This document shows, one piece after another, positions 37,208-49,264 of a stretch of DNA of 64,000 bases. Where the stretch lies: the NCBI RefSeq assembly GCF_000772105.1, contig NZ_CP009354.1:1240001-1304000 (forward strand), written 5' to 3'. The notes beneath the pieces were generated by a model. That model saw only the letters and a program-made list of their open reading frames with translations, was not told the origin of the DNA and searched no databases. Position numbers and translations under genes: made by a program. The first letter of the stretch is position 1, and each line of letters starts with the position of its first letter. Source of the stretch: Vibrio tubiashii ATCC 19109. GTDB lineage: Bacteria > Pseudomonadota > Gammaproteobacteria > Enterobacterales > Vibrionaceae.

Positions 37208-38809
37208 ATGAATTTAATTGATTTTGCATCATCTCCTTTATCTCTTTTGCCGCCAATTGTGGCACTGAGTCTTGCTATTATTACCCGCCGCGTACTCGTA
37301 TCGCTTGGTGTCGGTATTGTTTTAGGCGCAATCCTACTTAACGACTACTCATTCGGTAGTGCGCTTGGATATGTTGGTTCTACCGTTTCAAGTGTCTTTA
37401 TTGAAGATGGCGGTATCAATACTTGGAATATGAGTATTGTCGGCTTCCTAATTTTACTAGGGATGATGACAGCGCTATTGACGCTATCCGGTGGTACACG
37501 TGCGTTTGCAGAGTGGGCGCAAACTCGCGTTAAAAGTAAGCGTGGCTCTAAGCTTCTTGCTGCATTTTTAGGTGTTTTCATCTTTGTTGATGATTACTTT
37601 AACAGCTTGGCTGTGGGTGCTATCTCTCGTCCTGTCACTGACCGTTTCTACGTATCACGAGCTAAGCTAGCTTATATCCTTGATTCAACTGCTGCTCCAA
37701 TGTGTGTGATCATGCCTGCTTCTAGCTGGGGTGCTTACATCATGACAATCATTGGTGGCATCTTAGTTTCGCATGGTATTACTGAGTATTCAGCACTTGG
37801 CGCATACGTTCGCCTAATTCCGATGAACTTCTATGCGATATTCGCGCTACTTATGGTATTTGCTGTTGCTTGGTTCGGACTAGACATCGGTAAGATGCGT
37901 GAGCATGAAATTGCGGCGTCACGTGGGCACGGGTTTGCAAAAGAGCAAGCGGAAGACTCGGAAGAAGCTCACGAGCTAAACGAAGAGTTGGATATCGAAG
38001 AGAGCGATAAGGGTAAAGTCTCTGATCTCATCTTGCCGATCGTTTTACTTATTGTTGCGACGGTTGCTTCGATGCTTTACACCGGTGGTCAAGCTCTTGC
38101 TGCGGACGGCATTGCGTTTAACTTACTCGGCGCATTTGAAAACACTGATGTAGGTACATCTCTTATTTACGGTGGCCTAGTTGGTTTGGCTGTTGCGCTG
38201 TTTACCGTTGTTAAACAAGGTATTGCGGTAAGTGAGATCTCTCGTACGCTTTGGATTGGTGCGAAATCAATGTTTGGCGCGATCCTGATCCTGGTGTTTG
38301 CTTGGACGATTGGTTCAGTTATCGGTGACATGAACACAGGTAAGTATTTGTCGACTTTAGCTCAAGGCAATATCAACCCACATTGGTTGCCAGTTATTTT
38401 GTTCCTATTGTCTGGCCTTATGGCGTTTTCTACAGGTACATCATGGGGTACATTCGGTATCATGCTGCCAATCGCGGGTGATATGGCAGGTGCAACGGAT
38501 CTGGCGCTAATGCTACCAATGCTAAGTGCTGTATTAGCGGGTTCAGTATTTGGTGACCACTGTTCACCAATCTCAGATACCACCATTCTTTCTTCAACAG
38601 GTGCTCGTTGTAATCACATCGACCACGTAGCGACTCAGTTACCATATGCACTGTCAGTTGCAGTCGTGTCGTGTATTGGTTTTATTACTCTAGGTATGAC
38701 CGCTTCTATCGGCATGTCATTCGCAGCGGCGTCGGTAGCATTTATCGCTATTTGTGTCTTGCTATCTGTTCTGTCTAAGTCAAAGATGGCGAGTTGCCAA
38801 AACGCGTAA
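37208..38809 (+). CDS. NhaC-family transporter, predicted lysine transporter (LysW-type)
   Basis: 533 residues with about 11-13 membrane segments, of the NhaC Na+/H+ antiporter family. A cytoplasmic acidic insertion (EQAEDSEEAHELNEELDIEE, about 262-281) splits the protein. Conserved motifs are FVDDYFNSLAVG (about 152-163) and VFGDHCSPISDTTILSS near the end. The lysine riboswitch in its leader suggests lysine uptake rather than simple sodium exchange; NhaC-like proteins under lysine riboswitches have been called LysW. I chose ATG 37208; the extension to 37136 would run into the leader hairpins. A terminator follows. Confidence 0.8.
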   Translation: MNLIDFASSPLSLLPPIVALSLAIITRRVLVSLGVGIVLGAILLNDYSFGSALGYVGSTVSSVFIEDGGINTWNMSIVGFLILLGMMTALLTLSGGTRAFAEWAQTRVKSKRGSKLLAAFLGVFIFVDDYFNSLAVGAISRPVTDRFYVSRAKLAYILDSTAAPMCVIMPASSWGAYIMTIIGGILVSHGITEYSALGAYVRLIPMNFYAIFALLMVFAVAWFGLDIGKMREHEIAASRGHGFAKEQAEDSEEAHELNEELDIEESDKGKVSDLILPIVLLIVATVASMLYTGGQALAADGIAFNLLGAFENTDVGTSLIYGGLVGLAVALFTVVKQGIAVSEISRTLWIGAKSMFGAILILVFAWTIGSVIGDMNTGKYLSTLAQGNINPHWLPVILFLLSGLMAFSTGTSWGTFGIMLPIAGDMAGATDLALMLPMLSAVLAGSVFGDHCSPISDTTILSSTGARCNHIDHVATQLPYALSVAVVSCIGFITLGMTASIGMSFAAASVAFIAICVLLSVLSKSKMASCQNA

Positions 38810-38834
38810 CAGATTGAAGTTATTGCTATTAGAT

Positions 38835-38857
38835 AAGGGAGCTCAGGCTCCCTTTTT
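38835..38857 (+). terminator. Terminator after NhaC-family gene
   Basis: AAGGGAGC / GCTCCCTT around TCAG, continuing into TTTTT. Confidence 0.85.
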
Positions 38858-38961
38858 ATTTGTCATATACAAATTGAAAAAAGTTTAAATAAATGGTTGA
38901 AAAATGTTTTCGGCTTGGTTAGTGTGGATATCAACAAAGCGAACAGAAGAGCTTATTAAGT

Positions 38962-39009
38962 ATGCGTAAATTAGTCATGAACATTCATCACCATCATCAC
39001 CCAGTTTAG
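38962..39009 (+). CDS. hisL: his operon leader peptide
   Basis: A 15-residue ORF, MRKLVMNIHHHHHPV, with five consecutive histidine codons, ending at TAG 39007. It is placed before mutually exclusive hairpins and a terminator, the classic his attenuator. Translation may start at ATG 38962 or at ATG 38977; the first has a purine-rich AGAAGAG upstream at a long spacing. The ribosome stalls here when His-tRNA is scarce, and the operon is then read. Confidence 0.9.
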   Translation: MRKLVMNIHHHHHPV

Positions 39010-39032
39010 TCTTTCGGGAGATGCACGCATAC

Positions 39033-39118
39033 CCGGGAGACAGGAAACTCCCGGAGGCTAAAATCGCAAACTACAAGATTTAGAACCCTCGGGAGAACAA
39101 CTCTTCCGAGGGTTTTTC
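39033..39118 (+). promoter_or_regulatory. his attenuator hairpins and terminator
   Basis: CCGGGAG (39033-39039) pairs with CTCCCGG (39048-39054) in the pause/antiterminator region. The terminator AACCCTCGG … CCGAGGGTT with TTTTT follows (39085-39117). A TTCGGGAG segment at 39013-39020 is an alternative partner for CTCCCGG, which gives the mutually exclusive folding. Confidence 0.85.
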
Positions 39119-39174
39119 AGTATTTGAATCTTAAAAAGTTTATAAATTTCAAAATCTTGCACAGGGATACAGCA

Positions 39175-40071
39175 ATGCAAACACAACGCCTAAGAATCGC
39201 AATCCAAAAGAAAGGTCGCCTGAGTAAAGAGTGTCAGACTCTGCTTAAAAAGTGCGGCGTTAAATTCAATATCATGGGTGAGCGTCTTGTTGTTCACTCA
39301 CTAAATATGCCAATTGACCTATTGCTAGTACGCGACGATGATATTCCAGGTCTTATCATGGATGGTGTCGTTGACCTTGGCTTTATCGGTGAAAACGAAC
39401 TTGAAGAAGTACGTTTAGATCGTAAGGCGTTGGGCGAGCCAAGTGAGTTTGTTCAGCTGCGCCGTCTAGATTTTGGTGGCTGTCGTCTATCTATCGCGAT
39501 TGATAAGGATGAAGAGTACAACGGCCCTCAGGACCTAGCAGGCAAACGCATTGCAACGACTTACCCTCAGCTACTTAAAGCGTACATGGATGAGCAAGGT
39601 GTTCCTTTCTCGACCTGTATGCTCACTGGCTCTGTAGAAGTAGCTCCGCGAGCGGGTCTTGCAGATGCAATTGCAGATTTGGTGTCTACTGGCGCAACTC
39701 TCGAAGCGAACGGCCTTAAAGAAGCAGAAATCATCTTCAAATCAAAGGCGACACTGATTCAACGTACTGGTGATTTTGATGCTGACAAAGTGGCGCTAAT
39801 CGAAAAACTACTGACTCGTATGCAAGGCGTACAGCAAGCAAAAGAATCGAAATACATCATGCTGCATGCTCCAACGGATAAGTTAGACCAAATCAAATCT
39901 CTACTACCGGGCGCTGAAGATCCAACGGTTCTCCCTCTTTCGGCTGATCAGCAAAAAGTCGCGGTTCACTTGGTGAGTACTGAAAACTTGTTTTGGGAAA
40001 CAATGGAACAGCTAAAAGAGTTGGGTGCGAGCTCAATCCTAGTATTGCCAATTGAGAAAATGATGGAGTAA
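39175..40071 (+). CDS. hisG: ATP phosphoribosyltransferase
   Basis: 298 residues (E. coli 299), the long, self-contained HisG form with a C-terminal ACT-like regulatory domain for histidine feedback. First committed step, ATP plus [17 protein letters not shown] near the start, and [22 protein letters not shown] (the PRPP loop) around residues 166-187. I chose ATG 39175 after AGGGA; the longer ORF from 39124 would start in the attenuator. First structural gene of hisGDCBHAFI. Confidence 0.95.
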   Translation: MQTQRLRIAIQKKGRLSKECQTLLKKCGVKFNIMGERLVVHSLNMPIDLLLVRDDDIPGLIMDGVVDLGFIGENELEEVRLDRKALGEPSEFVQLRRLDFGGCRLSIAIDKDEEYNGPQDLAGKRIATTYPQLLKAYMDEQGVPFSTCMLTGSVEVAPRAGLADAIADLVSTGATLEANGLKEAEIIFKSKATLIQRTGDFDADKVALIEKLLTRMQGVQQAKESKYIMLHAPTDKLDQIKSLLPGAEDPTVLPLSADQQKVAVHLVSTENLFWETMEQLKELGASSILVLPIEKMME

Positions 40072-40076
40072 TCGCA

Positions 40077-41369
40077 ATGAGAACAGTTGTTTGGCAATCA
40101 TTAAGTGAATCTCAGCAAGACTCTATTTTAGAGCGTCCGGCAATTACTGAAGGTGCGAATATCACCGCAGCGGTTTCGCAAGTGATCGCCAAGGTTCGCG
40201 AAGAAGGCGATGCTGCGTTACTAGAGCTGACAGAAAAGTTTGATCGCGTTAAGCCTGAGTCGATTCGTGTCTCTGAGCAAGAGGTAGAAGCGGCATGTGA
40301 ACGCTTGTCTTCCAACATGAAACAGGCGCTTGAGCAGGCCTACGCCAATATCTCTAAGTTCCATAAGGCGCAAAAACCTCAGCCAATCAAGGTTGAGACT
40401 CAGCCTGGCGTTTTGTGTGAGCAAGTGACTCGTCCAATTCAAAAAGTGGGCTTGTACATTCCGGGTGGCAGTGCACCATTGCCATCGACTGTTTTGATGC
40501 TTGGGGTGCCAGCGAAAATTGCAGGTTGTCGCAAAGTGGTTCTTTGTTCTCCTCCGCCGATCGCAGATGAGATCCTATATGTCGCGAAGCTATGTGGTAT
40601 TGATGAAGTCTACAATGTCGGTGGTGGTCAAGCGGTTGCTGCAATGGCGTATGGTACCGAAAGCGTTTCAAAAGTAGATAAGATTTTCGGGCCGGGTAAT
40701 GCTTACGTGACAGAAGCAAAGCGTCAGGTAAGCAATGACTTCCGTGGTGCGGCGATTGATATGCCAGCAGGGCCTTCTGAAGTCTTGGTTTTGGCTGATG
40801 AAACCGCTGACCCAGATTTTATTGCTGCCGATTTGCTTAGCCAAGCGGAGCACGGACCAGATTCACAAGTCGTGCTTGTTACACCATCACCGATTGTTGC
40901 TGATCAGGTTACCGATGCAGTTCAGCGTCAGCTTAAAGAATTATCTCGTGCAGATATTGCTGAAAAAGCCTTAGCATCAAGTTTAATCATTATCTCTGAG
41001 TCGTTGACTCAAGCAGTGTCGATTTCGAACTATTACGGTCCTGAGCACCTGATTGTACAAACTAAGAATCCGCGTGAGCTTCTGCCTCTACTCGATAATG
41101 CAGGTTCGATTTTCCTAGGTGATTGGTCCCCTGAGTCAGCAGGTGATTATGCGTCAGGGACAAACCACGTTCTTCCTACCTACGGTTACACCCGTACTTA
41201 CTCAAGTCTTGGATTGGCTGATTTCTCTAAACGAATGACAGTACAAGAGCTTACGGCAGATGGCCTGAAAGAGTTAGCGCCAACCGTTGTCACCATGGCG
41301 GAAGCAGAAGGTTTGGATGCGCACAAGCGTGCTGTGACGATTCGTGTCGAAAAACTGGCAGCTAAGTAA
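40077..41369 (+). CDS. hisD: Histidinol dehydrogenase
   Basis: 430 residues. Zinc- and NAD-dependent, it makes the last two oxidations to histidine. [17 protein letters not shown] (about 131), the Rossmann-like [28 protein letters not shown] (about 236) and the zinc and base region [12 protein letters not shown] are all present. Starts 5 nt after hisG. Confidence 0.95.
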   Translation: MRTVVWQSLSESQQDSILERPAITEGANITAAVSQVIAKVREEGDAALLELTEKFDRVKPESIRVSEQEVEAACERLSSNMKQALEQAYANISKFHKAQKPQPIKVETQPGVLCEQVTRPIQKVGLYIPGGSAPLPSTVLMLGVPAKIAGCRKVVLCSPPPIADEILYVAKLCGIDEVYNVGGGQAVAAMAYGTESVSKVDKIFGPGNAYVTEAKRQVSNDFRGAAIDMPAGPSEVLVLADETADPDFIAADLLSQAEHGPDSQVVLVTPSPIVADQVTDAVQRQLKELSRADIAEKALASSLIIISESLTQAVSISNYYGPEHLIVQTKNPRELLPLLDNAGSIFLGDWSPESAGDYASGTNHVLPTYGYTRTYSSLGLADFSKRMTVQELTADGLKELAPTVVTMAEAEGLDAHKRAVTIRVEKLAAK

Positions 41370-42422
<1,053 letters not shown>

Positions 42423-42478
42423 ATACCATTGGCTCTGGCCTTTGCGAGAGCCACTAAATTTGAAATAAGGAAGTTCGA

Positions 42479-43552
42479 GTGAGCAAGCAACAAAAAATTC
42501 TATTTATCGACCGAGATGGCACCTTAATTGTTGAGCCGCCGGTGGACTTTCAAGTAGACCGATTAGACAAACTAAAGCTAGAGCCGTTTGTTATTCCAAG
42601 TCTACTCTCTCTTCAAGATGCGGGATACCGTCTAGTGATGGTGACTAACCAAGACGGTTTGGGCACCGACAGCTATCCACAGGCAGACTTTGATGCGCCA
42701 CACAATATGATGATGGAGATCTTCGAATCTCAAGGTGTGAAGTTCGATGATGTGCTGATTTGTCCTCACTTTGATGAAGACAACTGTTCTTGCCGTAAGC
42801 CTAAATTGGGTTTGGTTAAAGAATACCTTCAAGGTGGAAAAGTCGATTTCCAAAACTCGGTTGTGATTGGCGACCGTCAAACGGATCTGCAGCTTGCTGA
42901 AAACATGGCAATTCGTGGCATTCAATACAACCCAGAAACCATGAACTGGAAACAGATCCTTAAAGATCTGACCGTCAAAGCACGTGTTGCCGAAGTGATT
43001 CGAACCACTAAAGAAACGGACATTAAAGTTGCCGTTAATCTTGATGAGCAGGGAAGCAACCAAATCTCTACTGGTCTTGGTTTCTTCGATCACATGCTAG
43101 ATCAAATCGCGACTCACGGCGGATTCCAGATGGTGTGCAAAGTGGAAGGTGACTTACACATTGATGATCACCACACGGTAGAAGATACCGCTCTTGCATT
43201 GGGGCAAGCGCTGAAAGAAGCACTTGGTGACAAGCGTGGCATCGGTCGTTTTGGCTTTAGCCTGCCAATGGATGAGTGCTTGGCACAATGTGCACTTGAT
43301 CTGTCTGGTCGTCCTTATCTTAAGTTTGACGCTGAGTTCGGTCGCGAGCAGGTAGGTGACCTATCCACAGAGATGGTGGTTCATTTCTTCCGCTCATTGA
43401 CAGATACGCTAGCGTGTACGTTGCACCTATCTTCAGCTGGCGACAATGATCACCACATCATTGAGAGCCTATTTAAAGCGTTTGGTCGTACGCTACGCCA
43501 AGCAATCAAAGTAGAAGGCACTGAGCTACCAAGTAGTAAAGGCGTACTTTAA
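42479..43552 (+). CDS. hisB: Bifunctional histidinol-phosphatase / imidazoleglycerol-phosphate dehydratase
   Basis: 357 residues. The N-terminal HAD phosphatase (about 1-165) has the nucleophile motif FIDRDGTL and a zinc site around [14 protein letters not shown]. The C-terminal dehydratase domain (about 168-357) has [32 protein letters not shown] and the [12 protein letters not shown] metal motif. It starts at GTG 42479 after AAGGAAG. The fusion is the enterobacterial/Vibrio arrangement. Confidence 0.95.
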   Translation: MSKQQKILFIDRDGTLIVEPPVDFQVDRLDKLKLEPFVIPSLLSLQDAGYRLVMVTNQDGLGTDSYPQADFDAPHNMMMEIFESQGVKFDDVLICPHFDEDNCSCRKPKLGLVKEYLQGGKVDFQNSVVIGDRQTDLQLAENMAIRGIQYNPETMNWKQILKDLTVKARVAEVIRTTKETDIKVAVNLDEQGSNQISTGLGFFDHMLDQIATHGGFQMVCKVEGDLHIDDHHTVEDTALALGQALKEALGDKRGIGRFGFSLPMDECLAQCALDLSGRPYLKFDAEFGREQVGDLSTEMVVHFFRSLTDTLACTLHLSSAGDNDHHIIESLFKAFGRTLRQAIKVEGTELPSSKGVL

Positions 43553-43578
43553 GGCTAACGTTAGCAAGGAGAAAAACA

Positions 43579-44193
43579 GTGACAGAACAGAAAGTCGTCA
43601 TTATTGATACTGGTTGTGCCAACGTTTCTTCGGTGAAGTTTGCCATTGAACGTTTAGGTTATGATGTAACGATTTCTAAAGACCCTCAAGTAGTGCTTGC
43701 AGCAGATAAGCTATTTCTACCAGGTGTAGGGACAGCAAGTGAAGCGATGAAGAACCTTGAAGAGCGCGATCTAATTAACTTGGTAAAACAGGTAGAAAAG
43801 CCGCTGCTAGGGATCTGTTTAGGTATGCAGCTGTTAGGCAAAGTATCGCAAGAAAAAGGGCAGAAAGCGGATGAGCTGGTTGAGTGCCTTGGGCTTTGTG
43901 ATGGTGAAGTGAAGCTACTTGAAACTGGCGATTTACCACTGCCTCACATGGGGTGGAATACAGTATCAGCTAAAACAGGCAATCCACTATTCAAAGGGAT
44001 TGAAGAAGGAGAGTACTTCTATTTCGTACATAGCTTTGCTATGCCTGTTGGTGAGTACACGATTGCAGAATGTGAATACGAAAATCCATTCACGGCTGCT
44101 GTGCAAAGCGGTAACTACTACGGTGTGCAATTCCACCCTGAGCGTTCTTCAAAAGCGGGCGCGAAGCTTATTCAAAACTTCTTAGAATTATAA
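43579..44193 (+). CDS. hisH: Imidazole glycerol phosphate synthase, glutaminase subunit
   Basis: 204 residues. A class I glutamine amidotransferase feeding ammonia to HisF. The nucleophile elbow is [10 protein letters not shown] (Cys about 77), and the catalytic His/Glu pair is in [13 protein letters not shown] start at 43579 after AAGGAG. The gap to hisB holds the perfect palindrome GCTAACGTTAGC (43554-43565). Confidence 0.95.
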   Translation: MTEQKVVIIDTGCANVSSVKFAIERLGYDVTISKDPQVVLAADKLFLPGVGTASEAMKNLEERDLINLVKQVEKPLLGICLGMQLLGKVSQEKGQKADELVECLGLCDGEVKLLETGDLPLPHMGWNTVSAKTGNPLFKGIEEGEYFYFVHSFAMPVGEYTIAECEYENPFTAAVQSGNYYGVQFHPERSSKAGAKLIQNFLEL

Positions 44194-45694
<1,501 letters not shown>

Positions 45695-45698
<4 letters not shown>

Positions 45699-46330
45699 GT
45701 GTAAACACCGCCGAAGTAAGTTCTTTAGCTGAGCGTATCAACTGGGACAAGGTGGATGGTCTAGTACCTGCTATTGTACAAGATTTCCAATCGAGCCAAG
45801 TGCTGATGATGGGTTACATGAACCAAGACGCACTGGCGAAAACAGGTGAAACAGGTCAAGTCACCTTTTTCTCTCGCACTAAGCAGCGTTTGTGGACCAA
45901 AGGTGAAACCTCTGGCAATGTATTGCAATTGGTGAACATGCAGCTAGATTGCGATAACGATACGCTCTTGGTGAAAGTAAATCCCATTGGTCCTACGTGT
46001 CACTTGGGCAACACCACTTGTTGGGATGTCGACCCACAAGAGGAGTCGCAAATGGTGTGGCTTCATCAACTTGAGCAGCTATTGGCTGCCCGCAAGAGTG
46101 CCGACCCTGATTCCTCTTATACTGCCAACCTCTATTCCCGTGGCACCAAGCGTATTTCGCAGAAAGTGGGTGAAGAAGGCGTTGAAGTCGCGCTTGCGGC
46201 GACGTCGGGTGATAAGGCGGAGCTAGTGTGCGAGTCAGCGGATTTGATTTACCACCTACTAGTGCTTCTGCAAGATCAAGGTCTGTCGATGAACGATGTG
46301 GTCAACAAGTTGAAAGAACGTCACAAATAA
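45695..46330 (+). CDS. hisI: Bifunctional phosphoribosyl-AMP cyclohydrolase / ATP pyrophosphohydrolase
   Basis: 211 residues, HisIE. The N-terminal cyclohydrolase has the zinc motif ([20 protein letters not shown]), and the C-terminal pyrophosphohydrolase the [10 protein letters not shown] motif with YHLLVLLQD near the end. ATGA overlap with hisF. Last gene of the operon; a strong terminator follows. Confidence 0.95.
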
Positions 46331-46350
46331 TCTCAGACCTCCAAATAACT

Positions 46351-46379
46351 AGCGCCCTCAATTGAGGGCGCTTTTTTTT
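46351..46379 (+). terminator. his operon terminator
   Basis: AGCGCCCTCAATTGAGGGCGCT, written as two arms AGCGCCCTCA and TTGAGGGCGC, forms an 11-bp stem and is followed by eight T. Confidence 0.92.
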
Positions 46380-46396
46380 AGCCAATGTTGTCAATA

Positions 46397-47602
46397 TTAA
46401 ATTTCGAACAAGAAGTAATAACCGTAACCGACAACTAAAGCAGGTAATGCTGAATAGATGGTTGCGACCAAAGCAGCTTTAGGGGCCAAGGCAATTGCAG
46501 GGAATAGAGCATCGCCATCGTTTGATATCGCATTCGCTAATTGCGCAGATAATGGCGCGGCTCCAGAAATGTACAAACTCGTCACGAGAATTTGCGGTCC
46601 ACAACCTGGCAGTAAACCTACCGTCAAGCCCATCAGTGGCATCCACACTCCCCATCCAGAGAATGTTGTGGCAAGATCAATTTGACCAAAGAAAGTAATC
46701 AGCTCAAAGGCCATAAAAGCTAGAATGACCCATGCTGTAACGAAATTGGTATCTTGCGCTGCTTTTTGTATCGGATGAGACGAAACTTGCTTTGTATCTT
46801 CAGCGACCGTTGACTCGTAATCTTTGATTTCTTTGGTTAACGACCAAAGTAACATACTAACAATGATAAGAATGGCACCGACCCATTCTATGGTCATTTC
46901 AGGTAGGTGGAGCAGTTGATTGACATCTATTTGGAAAGAGCCCAGAGCAGCGATGAAGGTTGCAGGAACAAGAAGCCATTTCCAAAATGCACCTTGTAGA
47001 TTAATGGCCTTCTGCTCAAGACTGTTTGAGCTTTCACTGGCACAACTAAAACGGTTCGCAACCGACGTTGCTTCAGGTCGAAGAAAATCATCGCGATGGA
47101 TACCATTGACCACCCAGCCTGAAACGCAGCCAACCATGACCCCTAGGCCAATGACGGCAAAGCCGATATCAGGTTTGCTCGCGAGTAGTAGGAATGCGGC
47201 ATCACCCATCGTCGAGGTTAAGACCGCGACAATGGCGCCAAAGCCAACACGGCCACTAACAAATTGGGTCGTGACGATGATAGCCCCACCACAGCCAGGC
47301 AAAGCACCTAGCAGGGCAGCGAAGAACACCTGATGATTACGTGAACTCTGGTAAAGGTTTACCAGGCGGTTTTCCTTGCTAAAGAAAACCGACAAGTAGT
47401 GATAGATAGCCAGAGTAAAGGCGACATAACTAGAGACTGCCCAAAACGCATCCGCAAGCGTATTTACAGACACATCTCTGGTTGTATCACTAAGTAATAA
47501 GACAATGAGAGCAATAGGAAGCAACAAACGCTTGTACGCAGGTCGAAACTGAGTAAGAGACAACCAAGTGGGTAAGTGGTGCGAAAATCGTAAAGTGTCC
47601 AT
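46397..47602 (-). CDS. Putative 10-TM transition-metal exporter (PF11449 type)
   Basis: 401 residues with about ten hydrophobic segments in two halves. Each half has a GALPGCGGAIIVTTQFVSG / GLLPGCGPQILVTSLYISG motif, the paired PGCG signature of the putative heavy-metal/manganese exporter family PF11449. A hydrophilic cytoplasmic loop separates the halves. I chose ATG 47602 (MDTLRFSHHLPTW) because the longer ORF to 47692 would run through the promoter and Fur box. It is divergent from a Mn-dependent pyrophosphatase, which fits manganese, while the Fur box suggests iron. The substrate is unproven. Confidence 0.7.
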   Translation of the reverse strand: MDTLRFSHHLPTWLSLTQFRPAYKRLLLPIALIVLLLSDTTRDVSVNTLADAFWAVSSYVAFTLAIYHYLSVFFSKENRLVNLYQSSRNHQVFFAALLGALPGCGGAIIVTTQFVSGRVGFGAIVAVLTSTMGDAAFLLLASKPDIGFAVIGLGVMVGCVSGWVVNGIHRDDFLRPEATSVANRFSCASESSNSLEQKAINLQGAFWKWLLVPATFIAALGSFQIDVNQLLHLPEMTIEWVGAILIIVSMLLWSLTKEIKDYESTVAEDTKQVSSHPIQKAAQDTNFVTAWVILAFMAFELITFFGQIDLATTFSGWGVWMPLMGLTVGLLPGCGPQILVTSLYISGAAPLSAQLANAISNDGDALFPAIALAPKAALVATIYSALPALVVGYGYYFLFEI

Positions 47603-47633
47603 AGGCGACCAAAAAATGTAAATGCGAATTATT

Positions 47634-47663
47634 ATCAAATATATGCTAATGAGAATTATTTGC
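47634..47663 (-). promoter_or_regulatory. Fur box and promoter of the metal exporter
   Basis: GCTAATGAGAATTATTTGC (47645-47663) matches the 19-bp Fur consensus GATAATGATAATCATTATC at most positions, and the adjoining sequence (AATTATTATCAAAT) extends it into overlapping hexamers. On the minus strand TTGCAA (-35) and TATATT (-10) lie 16 bp apart inside the same stretch, so Fur would occlude polymerase. Confidence 0.65.
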
Positions 47664-47904
47664 AATAAGTTTTTGTCAATTGTGGTTGCCATCTCAACCT
47701 GTGAAGTGAGTCCAATTATTAATGGGTGTTATGTCATTAGTGCTAAACTTAAGAGAGGGTTAGGTTTGATAACGATGATTGGTCATGGCTTATGACCAAA
47801 TAATCTCTATCCAACCGATGACAAATCATCAGAATTCGGTAAAATATCGGGTTTGTGAGTAATTGCCCCTTGTTGGGAAGAAATTTAGTCAGATAGGAAA
47901 AAAG

Positions 47905-48810
47905 ATGATTCTAGTTGTAGGTCACAAGAACCCTGATAGCGATAGTATCTGTAGTGCACTAGTAGCAACTGAGCTACTAACCGCTCGTGGTGTTGAAGCA
48001 ATGCCTATTCGCCAAGGTGAAATTAACCGTGAAACTCAACACATTCTAGAAGTGGCTGGCGCAGAAGTTCCTGAGCTACGCACTTCAGTTGCGGGCGAGA
48101 AAATCTGGTTAGTAGACTACTCGGATCTAGCGCAAGCTCCGGATGATGTGGCTGACGCAGAAATCCTAGGTATCGTTGATCACCACCGCCTAGGTGACGT
48201 GATGACTGTAAACCCAATGGAAGCTTGGATCTGGCCTGTTGGCTGTACTAACACAGTACTGTTTAACATGTTTAAAATCGAAGGCCACGAAATCACGCCT
48301 AAGATCGCTAAGCTAATGATGTCAGCAATCCTATCTGACACAGTCGGTTTTGCTTCTCCAACTTGTACTCAAAAAGATAAAGATGCAGTTGAAGAACTAG
48401 CGAAAATCGCTGACGTATGCGATGTAGATGCATTCATTAAAGATCTACTTATCGCAAAAACAAACATCGAAGGCCTATCAGCGGCTGAGCTGGTTGAAAA
48501 AGACCTGAAAGGTTACCCATTCAATGGTCGCGATGTTGTTGTTGGTCAGGTTGAACTTGCAACTCTTGAGCAAGTTGACGGCATGATTGAAGCGCTAGAA
48601 GCAGACCTAGAAAGCCGCTGTGCTGAACAAGGTTTGGCGTTTGCAGCAGTAATGCTGACAGACATCACTACCGCTCAAACTCGTCTACTTTACAAAGGTG
48701 AGTGGGCTGAGAAACTTGTTAAGCATGAGAAAGACGGCATGCTAATGATGGAAAATACGCTAAGTCGTAAGAAGCAAGGTTGGCCTTGGCTTCAAGCTGA
48801 ACTAGCTTAA
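47905..48810 (+). CDS. ppaC: Manganese-dependent inorganic pyrophosphatase (family II)
   Basis: 301 residues of the DHH phosphoesterase family. Metal ligands are visible in GHKNPDSDSI (6-15), LVDYSD and IVDHHRLGD (DHH), and the C-terminal DHHA2 domain with the SRKKQ substrate loop near the end. It hydrolyses pyrophosphate to phosphate, needs Mn2+ or Co2+, and is cytosolic. ATG 47905 after AGGAAAAAAG; the extension to 47863 has no support. Confidence 0.93.
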   Translation: MILVVGHKNPDSDSICSALVATELLTARGVEAMPIRQGEINRETQHILEVAGAEVPELRTSVAGEKIWLVDYSDLAQAPDDVADAEILGIVDHHRLGDVMTVNPMEAWIWPVGCTNTVLFNMFKIEGHEITPKIAKLMMSAILSDTVGFASPTCTQKDKDAVEELAKIADVCDVDAFIKDLLIAKTNIEGLSAAELVEKDLKGYPFNGRDVVVGQVELATLEQVDGMIEALEADLESRCAEQGLAFAAVMLTDITTAQTRLLYKGEWAEKLVKHEKDGMLMMENTLSRKKQGWPWLQAELA

Positions 48811-48834
48811 TTCTATCTCTATAACGTATACCTT

Positions 48835-48866
48835 AACGCCCATGGTCACGCCATGGGCGTTTTCTT
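48835..48866 (+). terminator. ppaC terminator
   Basis: AACGCCCATGG / CCATGGGCGTT around TCACG, followed by TTCTTT. Confidence 0.88.
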
Positions 48867-48881
48867 TGCGAGGAAGTGAAT

Positions 48882-49256
48882 ATGTCACTATCAAATGAGC
48901 AGCTAGAGACAGTAAATAAAATGCGCCCAGATGAGCGCTTTAATTACTGCATTAAAGAAATAGCCAAAAACCGTAAGGTTTGGATTCTGACTGATGAGCA
49001 TGGCTGCGTCATGCTCAACACCGAAGACGAAGATTGTGTGCCAGTGTGGCCTCATCAAGAGTTTGCTGAGCAGTGGGCAACCGGAGACTGGGAGCATTGT
49101 AAAGCAGAGCCAATTTCGACGGCAAAATGGTTTAGTCGTTGGACGTACGGCCTTGAAGATGACGAGCTATCTGTTGTTGTTTTTCCTAACGACAACGAAG
49201 AAGGTGTCGTGCTATACCCAGACGAATTTGAAGTCGAGCTGAAAAAGCGCGGATAG
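48882..49256 (+). CDS. DUF2750 family protein
   Basis: 124 residues. The pattern RFNYCIKEIAKNRKVWILTDEHG, then PVWPHQEFAEQWATGDWE and FPNDNEEGVVLYPDEFEVEL matches DUF2750, small cytosolic proteins of unknown function. ATG 48882 follows AGGAAG; the in-frame GTG 48876 is less likely. It sits between the ppaC terminator and the convergent DUF2927 gene. Confidence 0.8.
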   Translation: MSLSNEQLETVNKMRPDERFNYCIKEIAKNRKVWILTDEHGCVMLNTEDEDCVPVWPHQEFAEQWATGDWEHCKAEPISTAKWFSRWTYGLEDDELSVVVFPNDNEEGVVLYPDEFEVELKKRG

Positions 49257-49264
49257 GGCAGACA

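Noticed and set aside
40387..40719. 110-residue ORF antisense to hisD
   Set aside because: A shadow of hisD codon bias; no start signal.
42632..43093. 153-residue ORF antisense to hisB
   Set aside because: It is entirely inside a conserved, essential coding region in the opposite frame, with no ribosome site.
46920..47333. 137-residue ORF antisense to the metal exporter
   Set aside because: It overlaps conserved transmembrane coding sequence including the PGCG motif; a frame shadow.
47603..47692. N-terminal extension of the metal exporter
   Set aside because: The added residues would be encoded by the Fur box and promoter; the family N-terminus fits ATG 47602.
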